A stretch of 64,000 bases of DNA, from contig JAUTXW010003387.1 of NCBI GenBank assembly GCA_030620095.1, positions 1 through 64,000 of the forward strand, read 5' to 3'. Shown here in pieces: positions 1-10,425 of the stretch. The notes beneath the pieces are model-generated. The model did no database searches and had not been told where the DNA came from. It saw nothing but the letters and a program-made list of their open reading frames with translations. Numbering within the stretch: the stretch's first letter is position 1; every line of letters begins with the position of its first letter. The position numbers and the translations under genes are program-made. This DNA is from Kuschelorhynchus macadamiae (lineage: Eukaryota > Arthropoda > Insecta > Coleoptera > Curculionidae).

Positions 1-2290
1 AATTATTGTAGCAAATACATGCTTATCGTAGTAGTTGACAGGGATGTTCTCTAGGGTCTTCTGAAGATAAAGCCGTCATTTCTAATAATGTGGCGTGAAA
101 ACGCTCTAAAGAACCATTTGACCTTGGATGATCCACGCTTGGAAATGTTAGTTTAATATTATAGAGGTTACATAAATCTGTCATTAATTGACTAGTATAT
201 TCTCTACCATGATCACAATGTATGAGAAATGGGGTCCCATAATGTTGAAAGTAAAGTAATAGTGTAATAACAATTGATTTTGATGTTTTATCCATTAGTT
301 GGTAGGGTTATATAAATTTAGTTAGTTTATCTCTTATAGTGAGGACGTATTTTTTATCCAGAATTACCAAACAGATATCTACATTTTTGCGCCATATTTT
401 TGTTTTTTGGCATATTTCACATTTTTTATGTAATTATCGACGTCTTTATTTAAACTTTTGAATAAAGTACGGATAGCTTCTTTATTCGAAAATGGTAAAG
501 GAATAATAAGGTAGTTTCTTTTTTTTGACAGATTTTGAATTTAAAATATTAATATGATCATAATCAAATACTAATTTTTCTTTAAGCATGTCTTCTATAA
601 TTTTATAATGCAGTTCTTGTAATCCATTTTGTTGGAAAATGTGATTATATTTTTATGATCTTTGTCCAGAAGTTGATTATTAGAATATTGAATCAGAATA
701 ATCTATTAATGATTCTGTTTGATAGTGTTATAAATCTTTGAAACTACTTTTCTAAGTCAAGTTCAGGATTATCTGGATCTTCGTCACTTTCTTCACTTCG
801 TCTGCCTTGCTTGTGCTTGGTTAATCTAATTTTGCATTTGCATTGCAACAATTTGTTGGAATTGATTTATTTTTATTCTGCTTAATGCGTCAGCGTTTTT
901 GTTGAGTTTTCCAGATTTATATATAATTTCATAGTCGTATACTTCTAGTTTTAGTCTCCATCTAGCTTCCAGGGTCTTTTATGGAAAATAGCCACGTCAA
1001 TGGTCTATGATCGGTTACTTATTTAAATTTCTATATACAGGTATGGGCGAAAATGTTTGACTGCCCAAACACCAATAGTTCTCTTTCAATTACGCTGTAT
1101 CTGCTTTCTGCAGGATAAAGGTTTCTTGATGCGTATGCTATTTGAAGGTCCTTGCCTATAGTTCCTTGTGATAAAATTGCCCCAACTGCATATAAGGAGG
1201 CATCTGTTGTTAGAACAAAAGGCTCTTAAAATTGGTTCAGTTATTAAACAATTTTTTAAGTTATCAAAGGATTTTTGGCAATTTATATCAAAATTAAATT
1301 TTGTTTCCTAAAAAAAAAAAAAAGAAAGAGTATTAGAAATGTTTGCATAATGTGGAATAAATCTTCAGTAATAACCGGTTAGTCCTAAAAATGATATAAT
1401 TTTTTTTACGTTTTTCGGAATTGGAAAGTCTTGAATTGATTTTGGTTTTATTCCATCTTGTGTAATTAAAAGTCCCAAATAAGCTACTTCTTATCTCAAG
1501 AATTCACACTTATCAGGTGGTGTTTTTAAATTTGCCTTTCATAATCTGGAAAATACCTCTTTTAGTCTGGAAATGTGCTCGTAAATTGTACGGCTGTAGA
1601 TTATGATGTCCTCCATGTAAACGGCACATCTTTCAATTTGCATACCTATAAGTATGATTGTCCATGACTCTTTGAAATGTCGCTGGTGCATTATTCAGTT
1701 CAAACCGCATACTGAGAAATTCATAATGTCCATTTTCTACGGAGAATGCTGGTTTTTCGACACCCTTTGGGTTAATATCAATTTGATGAAAGCCTGAGGC
1801 TAAATCTAATGTTCTAATTGGCAGTGTCCTAGTTGGTCAAGAGTATCAGCCATATTTGATTAAATATAGCGATTTTGCGGAAATAGATCACAACCCTGTA
1901 TTTCTGTTTTCTAGTAGCGTATAATTTTTTGGTACAACCCATATTGGAGATTGTTAATTTGGGTTTTTACTTCTTCCTTGTGGACATAAGAATATCTGTA
2001 TATAGGTTTATTGTCTTTCGTATAAATATGATGTTTGATTTCGCTTGTAAAGGTCAGCTTGTCACCTTCTATGTAGAAAATATCGGAAAAGTCTAGACAA
2101 TTCCATTATCATTTCTTTTTCTTCTTCATTTAGGTAGATTAAACATAATTGATATATTATTTGTTCTTGTCTTATTAAATTATTCGGGTCTAAATGATTT
2201 TGTTTGTTAAGTTTGAATAGGTAAAAAAGGTTCGAAATTCTATTGTTTTCGGGATCATATTTACATTTAATACACATGTATAAAATTCTC
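1..2290 (-). pseudogene. gypsy-type pol pseudogene (RT, RNase H, integrase core)
   Basis: The minus-strand translation gives recognisable but broken Pol domains. Near 2060-2110 is the pre-RT stretch with LSRLF. At 1590-1720 is RT with NNAPATFQRVMD and a catalytic box reading YMED in place of the usual YLDD. At 1150-1210 is RNase H with TTDASLYAVGAILSQG, and near 1000-1020 TDHRPL. At 23-295 is the integrase core with HCDHGREYTS and HPRSNGSLERFH, carrying the second Asp and the Glu. The segments lie in different frames separated by stops. Pol normally makes and integrates element cDNA; this copy cannot. A divergent member of another Ty3 clade is the main alternative. Confidence 0.85.
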
Positions 2291-2734
2291 CTTTTGCATT
2301 TATTTTTACTATGCCATTTGGAATTCTGACTTTATTTATTTCTTGAGCTAATAAAATTGCTTCAGTATTTTTGAAGTTATTTGTTTTAAGTTTACAATTT
2401 TTTTCTGTCCAGGGTTCAATATTACTAATATTTTTAAAAGTAGCGTTCTCTTTATGTCCGATCCCGTTGATATTATTCCTTGCTGACTGGACTCTATGCA
2501 GTTGTCTGACTTTAAAATTTGTTTTTATATTTTTTAAATCAATAATGCAATTTATATTTTTTAAATCAACAATGCAGGAAGGAAGTCTGAACCTAGCAAT
2601 CCGTCGAATTCAATGTCAATGTCGCAGATAAAAACTTTATGGGGGTTATTAAAGAAAAAGGAGATTAAAACTGACCCTGTAATTAAAATGTTTTCATTCG
2701 TAATACCTTTTTTTACTGTAATATTTTCAAGAAA

Positions 2735-3480
2735 TTTTATTGAAAAATTTTAAGTTCTTTGAACTGGTTGATTAAATGACCTTGTTTAATTTGGATTAAA
2801 ATTTTGTGGCCTTTGTTGGACAGTTTGTTGGCTATTCCTAGGCAACACATTTTGAAAATTTTGATTTTGTTAATTTGCAAATCTAGAAAAATTTTGTGAT
2901 TGATTTTTAAGTCTTGTGTGACATTCATTTATGGTATGACCATTCTTTTTACAATAAGAACATGCTTTTATATACATAAAAATATTTTGACCTATTTTTG
3001 GATCTAGTCCTGTTAATAAAGTATTTAGACACATATTATCGATTAAAATAATTTGTGCGTTCTTTTGTTCTTGACTAAGAGCCTTTTAGCTACCGCAGAA
3101 TACATCTTTGCATTATGCGTTTGTAGTCTTATCGCAAAATTTTAAAGGAGCTTCATTTGGAAATTGACGGATTTTTTGTAAATCTTGTATGAGTGAAGTT
3201 AAATCTCGGGAATCACCAAAATGTACAGTTAATAAATGAGATACATGTTGCCACGTATTTAGATCTCTAGAGTTAATCAGCTTTACTTTTTAATTGATTT
3301 TAATACAAGTTCTTGGTCTTGAGTGCACATTTGATCCGCTCTGTTGCAAGCATTTATAAAAGTCTTTAACGTTTTTTGATCATTCGGGAATAAGAGAAAA
3401 TATTTCGGAAAGTCTATATTCGTATTCTTCTACTGCGTCGACATTAATCTGGTTGTCTTCCACTTTTGATTTTTGTTAGT
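2735..3480 (-). pseudogene. gypsy-type gag pseudogene with CCHC zinc knuckle
   Basis: On the minus strand, about 2920-2960 encodes CSYCKKNGHTINEC, a perfect C-x2-C-x4-H-x4-C nucleocapsid knuckle. It is followed by a Gln/Asn-rich tail (about 2740-2920). Upstream (3150-3300) is a capsid-like stretch including LTVHFGDSRDLTSLIQDL, of the kind seen in insect errantivirus Gag. Stops interrupt the frame at several places. Gag would form the particle and bind element RNA. The position between the leader and pol fits the element order. Confidence 0.75.
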
Positions 3481-3668
3481 AATAATAATATTTCAAAAAG
3501 ATTAATAGGACTAGTGAGTTCAGAAGTATAATGAGTTCAGGAGTAATGAATAATATTAAAATATTTTTTTGTTTAAATATACGCAAATGATGATTCAAAT
3601 TAAAATATGATAATGTTTGTAATTTACATACAAAAAAGCAGCAGTTGTCTTAATCTACAATGGGAAGT

Positions 3669-3826
3669 AGGTGTTCCTAATCCACACGTACTTTACGGGG
3701 CTGAGAGGTTTCTTGTCATGCCAGGGGTTCCACGGGGTGTTCCTAATCCACACGTTTCTCGAGAATGGGATTGGAGTGAGTAGCTTCTCGTGTCAAGGGC
3801 TTCACTAGGTGTTCCTAATCCACACG
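3669..3826 (-). repeat. Three direct copies of a 19-bp motif in the gypsy leader
   Basis: The sequence ggtgttcctaatccacacg occurs at about 3670-3688, 3736-3754 and 3808-3826. The copies are exact and spaced 67-72 bp apart, with diverged DNA between them. They lie between the primer site and gag of the minus-strand gypsy element. That is where the Drosophila gypsy element keeps its su(Hw) insulator array, although this motif is not the su(Hw) consensus. Confidence 0.85.
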
Positions 3827-4013
3827 AAGCTGCTCGGACTTGAGACTTCCTTATCTCCTATACGTTTTTGGGCTCTTTTTCGTCCTTTGGGCTCGTTTCG
3901 TCCCTTTGTATTATTTCAATATTGGGCTCTTCGCCCGTTTAAAATAAAAAATCTGCTTCACTTGGAAATGGTGTTTCTCTTTTTCGTGAATTTTCACTTT
4001 TGAAAAATCCGCA

Positions 4014-4024
4014 CGACTGCGCCA
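4014..4024 (-). promoter_or_regulatory. Primer-binding site, tRNA-Ser type
   Basis: The minus strand reads TGGCGCAGTCG directly after an LTR end in ...ACAAT. This matches the start of the tRNA-Ser primer site known from 17.6/297-type errantiviruses. It fixes the LTR/leader boundary at 4024/4025. Confidence 0.65.
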
Positions 4025-4110
4025 ATTGTTATCACGTGGAGAGCAAAAAACACTTTTAAAAAAAGAACTTTTATTTTTGAAAATTAAATATACAATATGC
4101 CTCCAAAAGA
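4025..4110 (-). repeat. Truncated 5' LTR of the minus-strand gypsy element
   Basis: Only 86 bp remain next to the primer site. The LTR is replaced at 4111 by the LTR of the 12.4 kb element. I could not recognise its continuation beyond 16541. Confidence 0.55.
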
Positions 4111-7031
4111 TGTAACGTGATAATTTCGGACTTATAGCATGCTAATAATAATATTAAACTATTTAAATAATTATATAATAAACAAATTTTTAGATAATAA
4201 TAATACAATTTTGCTTTCCTATCACGTTTGTCTTTTAAAACTACGAAAACTTCTTTTAATGCACTATGGATTTAATATGTTAATGATTATTCTTGTGCGA
4301 TTCTGCCGTTTCGATTTTTAGAGAACAGAATTTTGGATTCAGTTAGTGCGAACTGAAATAAAACAAGTATATTAGAATTACACTGTATAGGTCCGCGCAA
4401 CTGATCGATGTGTCACGACATCTCCAGGTCTCGTTTATCAATAGCCTGGCTTACGGTTCGATTATCGATTTTTCTGTCGTTAATTTTGGAAAGGTACCGC
4501 GGTGGAAGTGGACGGTCGGGGCAGTTTCCTCGGTCTCCTGCACACATCGCAGTATTCTATCAGGCGCATTTGGTCGTATCGTAGGTTCCTACAAAAGAGG
4601 GCGCTACATTGTCAATTTTGGGAAAGAATTATTCAGATGAGTCGGATGCATTATGGCAGGTCTAGATTTTGTTATTATTTTCGAGGGCTTACAATGGTGT
4701 AATTTGGGGTTCTTTTGGAATGCCCAAGTATAGTTTTGTGAGTGATTTTTTATGATAAGTTTTCCGGTAATTTTGCCCTCCGTGATGCCGACGTATTTCT
4801 AGTCATTTCTAGTTTTATCGACCGGTTCCTGTGGTTACGACAGCAATCTGTGACCGTAGTTGCCGGATCATGAATAAGTTTCCGATCCCGTGACTGCAGA
4901 ATTTTTATATCGGATGTGACATTTTACCTGACTGTGGCTCTGAAACAATGAATTTTATATATTGTTTCTATTTCTCGGATTTGACCTTTGGATATTTAAT
5001 TGACGGATATTTGCTGTGCCTTTGGTGTTAAGTATGACTGGTTGCTTATTGATAAAGAGTTGAAGTCTTAACTAGGATTTTATGAGTGGAATCGTGGCAA
5101 CATGGCGAGACATTTTGGACCTGTTGCTCCAAAAATTTGTTCCTGCTTGGTGAGTCTCAAGTCAGCAGTGTGGTGCGCGGTCCATTTTCTGATGCCTTCA
5201 TCATAATTTTCAAGTAGAGCCTGGCTTGATCGTATTTACGAGATTTATTGATGAGCATCTTTTGCGAAATAGTTCCTGTTTGGATTTGAAAGTTCTAAAG
5301 TTGTTATTCGGGCACTTTGGGGTTTTTTTTGGACAGAGGAAGTTCGCACCCACGAGGGAGAATTGTGAAAATGGCCGCCACACTCTAAAATCCTCGTTCC
5401 ACCATCTTTAGAGGATATCCTCCTGCTGACTTGCCATATTGGCACCTGGAATAGCAGATTCCGGTGAGTTTTTGTATATTTGATTATTTAATAATATGAT
5501 AATGCCCGTGTATGGTTCTTAGTGGCCATTTCCATGACCATACGCCATTTTGTTGAACATCTTCGGTCTGGGTTGACATTTTATTTCTTTAAATTTAGAG
5601 TCAAGACTTCGTAAGAAGCCCACTGCACTTGTCCAGACCATCGACAACCACTCGTTGATTCCGTTTTTAGCATTAGGCAACTGCTAGACCCAGACTCCAT
5701 TTTGGTTAGAAAACCCTCAGAAGGAGGTAATATTATTTTATTTGCATATTTTATTTAATTTTTGTTTACATTTTGGGCTATATTTGGATATGGTTTAATG
5801 TTTGCTAAGGGATGTTTTCTCTTTAGGGTTTTTTTTTGGTTTGGATATTATTCCAAGGGATTTCCGTCACGACGACGATCAAGTCCTGTAATTTGGATTT
5901 TTCTTTGGATCAGTTATTGGGATTGCCAACTTGCCTGACCAGGCAAGAGACTCACGTTCAGCATCGGAGCTGGTGCTGCTCCCACCTGTATACGCCTGAG
6001 TCCAGGTGACATTTCTTCGCCTGAAGGTCTGAACAGCTAACGGCCACAGCTATTGGAGGACGTCCAGATAAGTAACCGTAGCAAATAATTAAAATTTCAA
6101 CTATTATATCTTTTGCAAGCTAAATTCCTCGATACAGTCAATTAGCCAATTTATTAATTTGTTCTTCATATTTACAAATTCAAATTTAAATTAATTTTTC
6201 TCACTAAAAATCAAAATCTATTTACTAATTTTAAACTAAACTTTTTACCTTATTATTGAGCTGACTGGCTTATCGAGTGGCCTTTAATAACTTGTTTTGA
6301 TTCTATTTATAATTTTTGATGTATTTCACTGACTTGTATTTGATTTTGCACTCACGATTTATGGCGTCATAATATCGACCGTGGTACTATATTTTTATAT
6401 ATTCCTGCATACTGTTGACCATTGTCATATTTATATTTTTTTTATTATTCATTTTCTCGTGTACAATATCGATTTCTCTTAAGCTGCAGGTAATTTTAAT
6501 AATTAAGATTAGAAGCTTAGTACATATTATAGCTGTATCGCTGTTGGCCCGCGTTTGGACCATACCTACATATTCTATTATTGTACTTGAAATAACTTTT
6601 GAAAAAAAAAAAACAAAAAGAACAACTTATTTGATATTAGTATATGATTTCAAACAAAATTTTGCGTTTTACTGCTGCTACCTACCTACAAGTGAGACCC
6701 TCATATCTTAATTAATTATTTGGTATTCTGTGAAGGTAAGCTCATTGGTATAAGATAATATTTTGGTTTTTCGTTGCTTGGAATCGCTAGAGTTGTGCAA
6801 CACTGGGCGATAATTCGTAATTATTATCGGCCTAGTACTTCATTAACTTATTTGATAAAGTAGAGTAATAATTAATTACGTGGCGCAAAATATTTAGATC
6901 TTAACCCAGCCCTTCTCCACTGTTGCTGTCGGCCTCTACTATTATTCTCCCCAGCTTGTTCCAACTCTTAGGGTCTCCAACGCCTTGATGAATTCGAAAT
7001 TCAGTATACTTTATTGATCATTAAATAAATA
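4111..7031 (+). repeat. 5' LTR (about 2.92 kb)
   Basis: Starts TGTAACGTGATAATTTCGG and ends in CATTAAATAAATA. It matches 13590-16541 over its whole length. It holds only short ORFs (for example 4410-4640), duplicated because the LTR is duplicated, with no recognisable domain. It should contain promoter and polyadenylation signals; an AATAAA lies within its last ten bases. Confidence 0.93.
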
Positions 7032-7043
7032 AATGAAAAATAT

Positions 7044-7190
7044 CAACGTGGTTTTTTTTTTAAACAAAAGGGCATTGTGCCATAGAAACGTGGTTTTTTT
7101 TTTAAACAAAAGGGCATTGTGCCATAGATTTTGGCGCCCAACGTAATTTTTTAAACAAAAGGGCATTGTGCCATATTTTTGATGCCCAAC
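7044..7190 (+). repeat. Tandem units with primer-site-like motifs after the 5' LTR
   Basis: About three and a half units of roughly 42-48 bp follow the LTR. Each carries a T-tract, AAACAAAAGGGCATTGTGCC and a piece of a primer-site-like motif: CAACGTGG near 7044, AACGTGG near 7087, TGGCGCCCAACGT at 7132, GATGCCCAAC at 7181. A further TGGTGCCCACGT lies at 7271. Confidence 0.85.
7132..7144 (+). promoter_or_regulatory. Candidate primer-binding site, tRNA-Lys type
   Basis: TGGCGCCCAACGT matches the 13 bases expected from the 3' end of insect tRNA-Lys. It lies about 100 bp downstream of the LTR end rather than adjacent to it. The intervening DNA is tandem units that include truncated versions of the same site. 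Confidence 0.5.
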
Positions 7191-9073
7191 ATTTTTTAAA
7201 ATAAAACTTCACAGTTATTGTAATTTTTTTAAATAAAGTACATAGTTTTTGTAATAAAAGTAAACAGTTTTGGTGCCCACGTTTAATTGAGAGAAAATCA
7301 CAGTTTTTGGCTGATTATTGAGTGACTTTTATTTGAGGTTTTGGGGTATATAACACTGTTATATATAGTTAATAAAAGTCATTATTACATAATGGGTATA
7401 GCATATAGATTTCCTTTTTTTTCTTTTGAGTACTTTTGGTGAAAGCTTTTCATAGTTTTGCTGCTTAACTGGTAGTGACAGTTTAGCATTTAGATTTTAT
7501 TATCAAAATAAATAAAGCACCCAGTTCGCATTTTGCATTGTATTGCATAATAGCAAAAATATTTCACTATATTTTTTTTCATAAGGCAAGGTAACTCAGA
7601 ATCTGTGTTGACCACCTTTGTTAATTAATAATAAAAACTTATAAATAAATAAATTAGTTTTAAACAAATAGAACAATAATATTTTATTAATTACTTTTAA
7701 TTGAGAGAAATTACAATTTTACACTTAAGTAAATAAATACTTCTAAATCTTGCTATATACTTGAAATATCTGATTATCCCTGGTTAATTTTTTAAATTGA
7801 TTGAAGTTAATCAAGAGTAAATTTTGTGAAAAGGTGATTTACAGATTTGACTCTTCTAGTGTGTCTACTTAAGGGTGTTTTGAGCTAACTGTCTTATAAG
7901 TTTTCTAAAGCTGCAGTTTTTTTTTTGATTTTGCTTTCTTTTGACAATTGTACTTGCAGTATTTTTAGAATATTTATATAAAGAACTAATCTTATTAACT
8001 ATAATAAATTCAACATACAATTACAGAACATAACTATTAGACATATTTAAGTATTGATTTTTTTTTTTTAATTTTTTGTCTCCGATACAGGTCTTTGAAA
8101 ATATTTCACTTGATTGGTTATTAGAGTTACAACTTCCGGTATTTTTTTTTTGGGATTAATTCTCTTTCATGCCTTTTGTCTTTGATTGTTTTTTAATTAA
8201 AACAATTTTAAGCTTAGTGTTTGGAAGTAGATGGTGTTTCGTTACATCCCATCTGATTCTATTCTATATCTAGAGTCTGAGATTGCTTTATTAACTAGTA
8301 TTGAGTACTATTGAGTCGATGACTGTAGTTCTTTTCTGTAGCAAAAGTACTCTGAATTTTTTTTTGTCTTGGTAATTATACAGGGTGTCCCAAATTGACT
8401 TTGTTTTTTTTTGGGAACTGGTTAGTGTTAAAGACTTATAATTTTTTTTCAGATAGTTTTTTTGCTTTCATTAGAATTTTTTTTAGAATAAAAGTACAAT
8501 TGTCAAATAGTGACAGAGTTTCACCAAACTATTTTTGGGGGATTGAATGGGAATATTTTTTTTTGCGGAACTGAGAGGTCTCACTTTTGGTGATAGTTGG
8601 ATTTGTGGTTGGTAGTAGCAGAATATAGCATTGAAGTTGACTTTTGAGGTTGAAGTAAGGCGTACTTACTGCAAATAACTGACTTAATTTTTTTTAAATT
8701 ATTTTATTTACATTTATTTTGGTTGGGGATATTTAGTGATTAATGACTTATTGCATTTGAAGTGAAGTGTTGTGCTAGTGATTCGTGACTTTGCGAATTT
8801 GCATCTAAGTATTGTACTAGTGATTAGTGACTTAGCACATTGGTAGTGAAGTATTGTGCTGAAGTGAAGCACTAATACATGTTAGTGGTTTAAGAGAACA
8901 TAAGTTGTTTTACAATAGTGTTTAATTTTTTTTTAAAGATTTTTTTTTTGGGTTTTATTAGGAATATTATAGATATAGGTAGGGTTATCACTTGTATAAG
9001 CGAGGGATATAAACGTAGGTTAGAGAGCTATACAAGAACGGGATTTAACTAGTTTTAAGTGAATATTTTGAAG
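7191..9073 (+). other. Long untranslated leader of the LTR element
   Basis: About 1.9 kb without a credible ORF, rich in T-runs. Near 8764-8870 there is a degenerate tandem motif of the form AAGTATTGTGCTAGTGATT. A cagggtgtccc motif, common at insect repeat ends, lies at about 8381. Packaging or translation signals may be here but none is identifiable. Confidence 0.7.
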
Positions 9074-9541
9074 ATGTCGCGGAAAGTTGAGATCAACCGT
9101 TTGGACAAAGACGAACTGGCTTATGAGTTAACATGGAGGGGGATTGCTGTAGGCAATGTGGAAGAGATGCGAAGTCGCCTTGCGTTGGCTAAGCAAATGG
9201 AAAAGGCTGGTGATAGTTTACACTACCCTGCCTATCCATTTAGTTTTCAGGAAGATGTCACAACAGTGACTAAGAAACTTGATGAGCTTGTACTGCTGAT
9301 TGAAAACTTCTCGGAATCATCTAAAAGTGGTACCTTTATGAAGCTGCAATCCAAACTTAATCATGTATTAGGTCGCATTGACAACATGGCATGTGACACT
9401 GATGATCGTATAAAATTAAGAGGTGAATTAATGGCACAGACGCTTACACTCATCGATGGACTGAATAAAAAGACTTCCGATTCGGCGGCGACTCTCAAAT
9501 CTCAACCACCACCCAATTTGTGTGTCCTTGAGGAACGGTGA
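9074..9541 (+). CDS. gag: gag, N-terminal part (SAP-like domain), frameshifted end
   Basis: The first ATG is at 9074; an in-frame GTG lies five codons earlier. The product starts MSRKVEINRLDKDELAYEL and continues TWRGIAVGNVEEMRSRL, the short helix-extended-loop-helix (SAP-like) motif found at the start of many insect Gag proteins. A helical, probably coiled region follows (residues about 50-130). The frame ends at TGA 9539-9541, and the next frame (-1) continues with a capsid domain after only about 10 bp of overlap. No canonical slippery heptamer lies in that overlap, so a single-base deletion in this copy, or a sequence error, is the likeliest cause. Together the parts give about 455 residues, a normal Gag size. 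Confidence 0.85.
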   Translation: MSRKVEINRLDKDELAYELTWRGIAVGNVEEMRSRLALAKQMEKAGDSLHYPAYPFSFQEDVTTVTKKLDELVLLIENFSESSKSGTFMKLQSKLNHVLGRIDNMACDTDDRIKLRGELMAQTLTLIDGLNKKTSDSAATLKSQPPPNLCVLEER

Positions 9542-10425
9542 ACACATCCTTAGCGCAAGCTCCAGCTTCTTGTTCTACACCAGTAAATAACACATCACCC
9601 ACTAATCCAAATACCTTTGGACAGGGTATAAAACCCATACTACCACACAAGTGGAATCTAAAATTTACGGGAGACAAGAGAGGGATGTCAGTAACTGCTT
9701 TCTTCGAGCGTGTTGACCAGTTGAGAACAGCGAGGAATGTAAGCCTACCGATACTTCTAAATTCAGGTATAGATCTTTTCGAGGGAAGAGCATATGAATT
9801 CTATCAAGACTGTCGTTCAGAAGTGCACACTTGGGAGGAGTTGGTTCAGAAATTCAAAGAGGAGTATCAGCCAGCATTTTATAGTGAAAAGTTATTGGAG
9901 GAAATTAAAAGAAGGACTCAAGGACCGGATGAGACCATTGGGACATACATGGCAGTCATGTCAAAATATTTTCAAAGACTTGAATGTCCAATATCTGAGG
10001 ATGCAAAACTGACAATCCTTCTTAGGAATATTTCTCCAACATATAGGAACCAACTGGGTGCTATGGAGATATCTAGTATCTCAGAGCTTAAAGCCTTGTG
10101 CAGACGCATAGAGACACGGATGCAGTCAGAGTATGCACCACCCCCTCGCAAAGCACAGTCGTTGGAACCTGATTTGGCTTATATTGAAGTGGATGAAGTT
10201 AGCAGATCTTCTGATCATAGGGTTGATGCTGTTGAAGTTTGTACCCGTGATGTTGCCAAGCCAAGGGCTAGAGAAATTATTTGTTACAACTGCAATAAGC
10301 CAGGTCATCGTGCGGCTGGTTGTACTGAAGCTAGAAGATTAAGATGCTATGGATGTCGAAGAGAGGGATTTACAAAGAGAAACTGTCCATCATGCAACCA
10401 GGGAAACGGGAAGCGTCACTCTTAG
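9532..10425 (+). CDS. gag: gag, capsid and nucleocapsid part
   Basis: Open from 9532 (the upstream stop is TGA at 9529) to TAG 10423-10425, in the -1 frame relative to 9074-9541. It has no own ATG near its start, so it is the continuation of gag. A capsid-like region (FERVDQLRTARNV, TWEELVQKFKEEYQP, IGTYMAVMSKYFQRL) resembles the Retrotrans_gag fold. The nucleocapsid has knuckle 1, CYNCNKPGHRAAGC (10282-10323, perfect CCHC). Motif 2, CYGCRREGFTKRNCPSC (10345-10395), has Phe where the zinc-binding His would be and an added CxxC, a pattern recalled from other insect Gag proteins. Its last codons contain the slippery site for pol. Confidence 0.9.
   Translation, partial: GTVNTSLAQAPASCSTPVNNTSPTNPNTFGQGIKPILPHKWNLKFTGDKRGMSVTAFFERVDQLRTARNVSLPILLNSGIDLFEGRAYEFYQDCRSEVHTWEELVQKFKEEYQPAFYSEKLLEEIKRRTQGPDETIGTYMAVMSKYFQRLECPISEDAKLTILLRNISPTYRNQLGAMEISSISELKALCRRIETRMQSEYAPPPRKAQSLEPDLAYIEVDEVSRSSDHRVDAVEVCTRDVAKPRAREIICYNCNKPGHRAAGCTEARRLRCYGCRREGFTKRNCPSCNQGNGKRHS

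Larger units (their letters stand above)
1..4110 (-). mobile_element. Decayed errantivirus-type Ty3/gypsy retrotransposon, minus strand
   Basis: Read on the minus strand, the order is LTR remnant (4025-4110), primer-binding site (4014-4024), leader with tandem repeats (3669-3826), gag with zinc knuckle, then protease region, reverse transcriptase, RNase H and integrase core. The window edge cuts it inside integrase. Many stops and frameshifts interrupt every reading frame, so it is inactive. The tRNA-Ser-type primer site and integrase style resemble the 17.6/297/gypsy group (inference). No envelope gene can be assessed because the 3' half lies outside the window. On its 5' side the LTR is cut at 4110/4111 by the LTR of the next element. 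Confidence 0.85.

Noticed and set aside
4410..4702. Two overlapping ORFs in the LTR, repeated at 13915-14207
   Set aside because: They recur only because the LTR is duplicated. They are short, overlap in different frames and lack any recognised domain.
9532..9541. Programmed frameshift between the two gag parts
   Set aside because: The overlap is about 10 bp with no X-XXY-YYZ heptamer. A single-base deletion or sequence error is simpler.
10133..10342. 69-codon ORF inside gag in another frame (and similar ones at 9794, 12209, 13164)
   Set aside because: Shadows of the real gag and pol frames, which carry all recognisable motifs.
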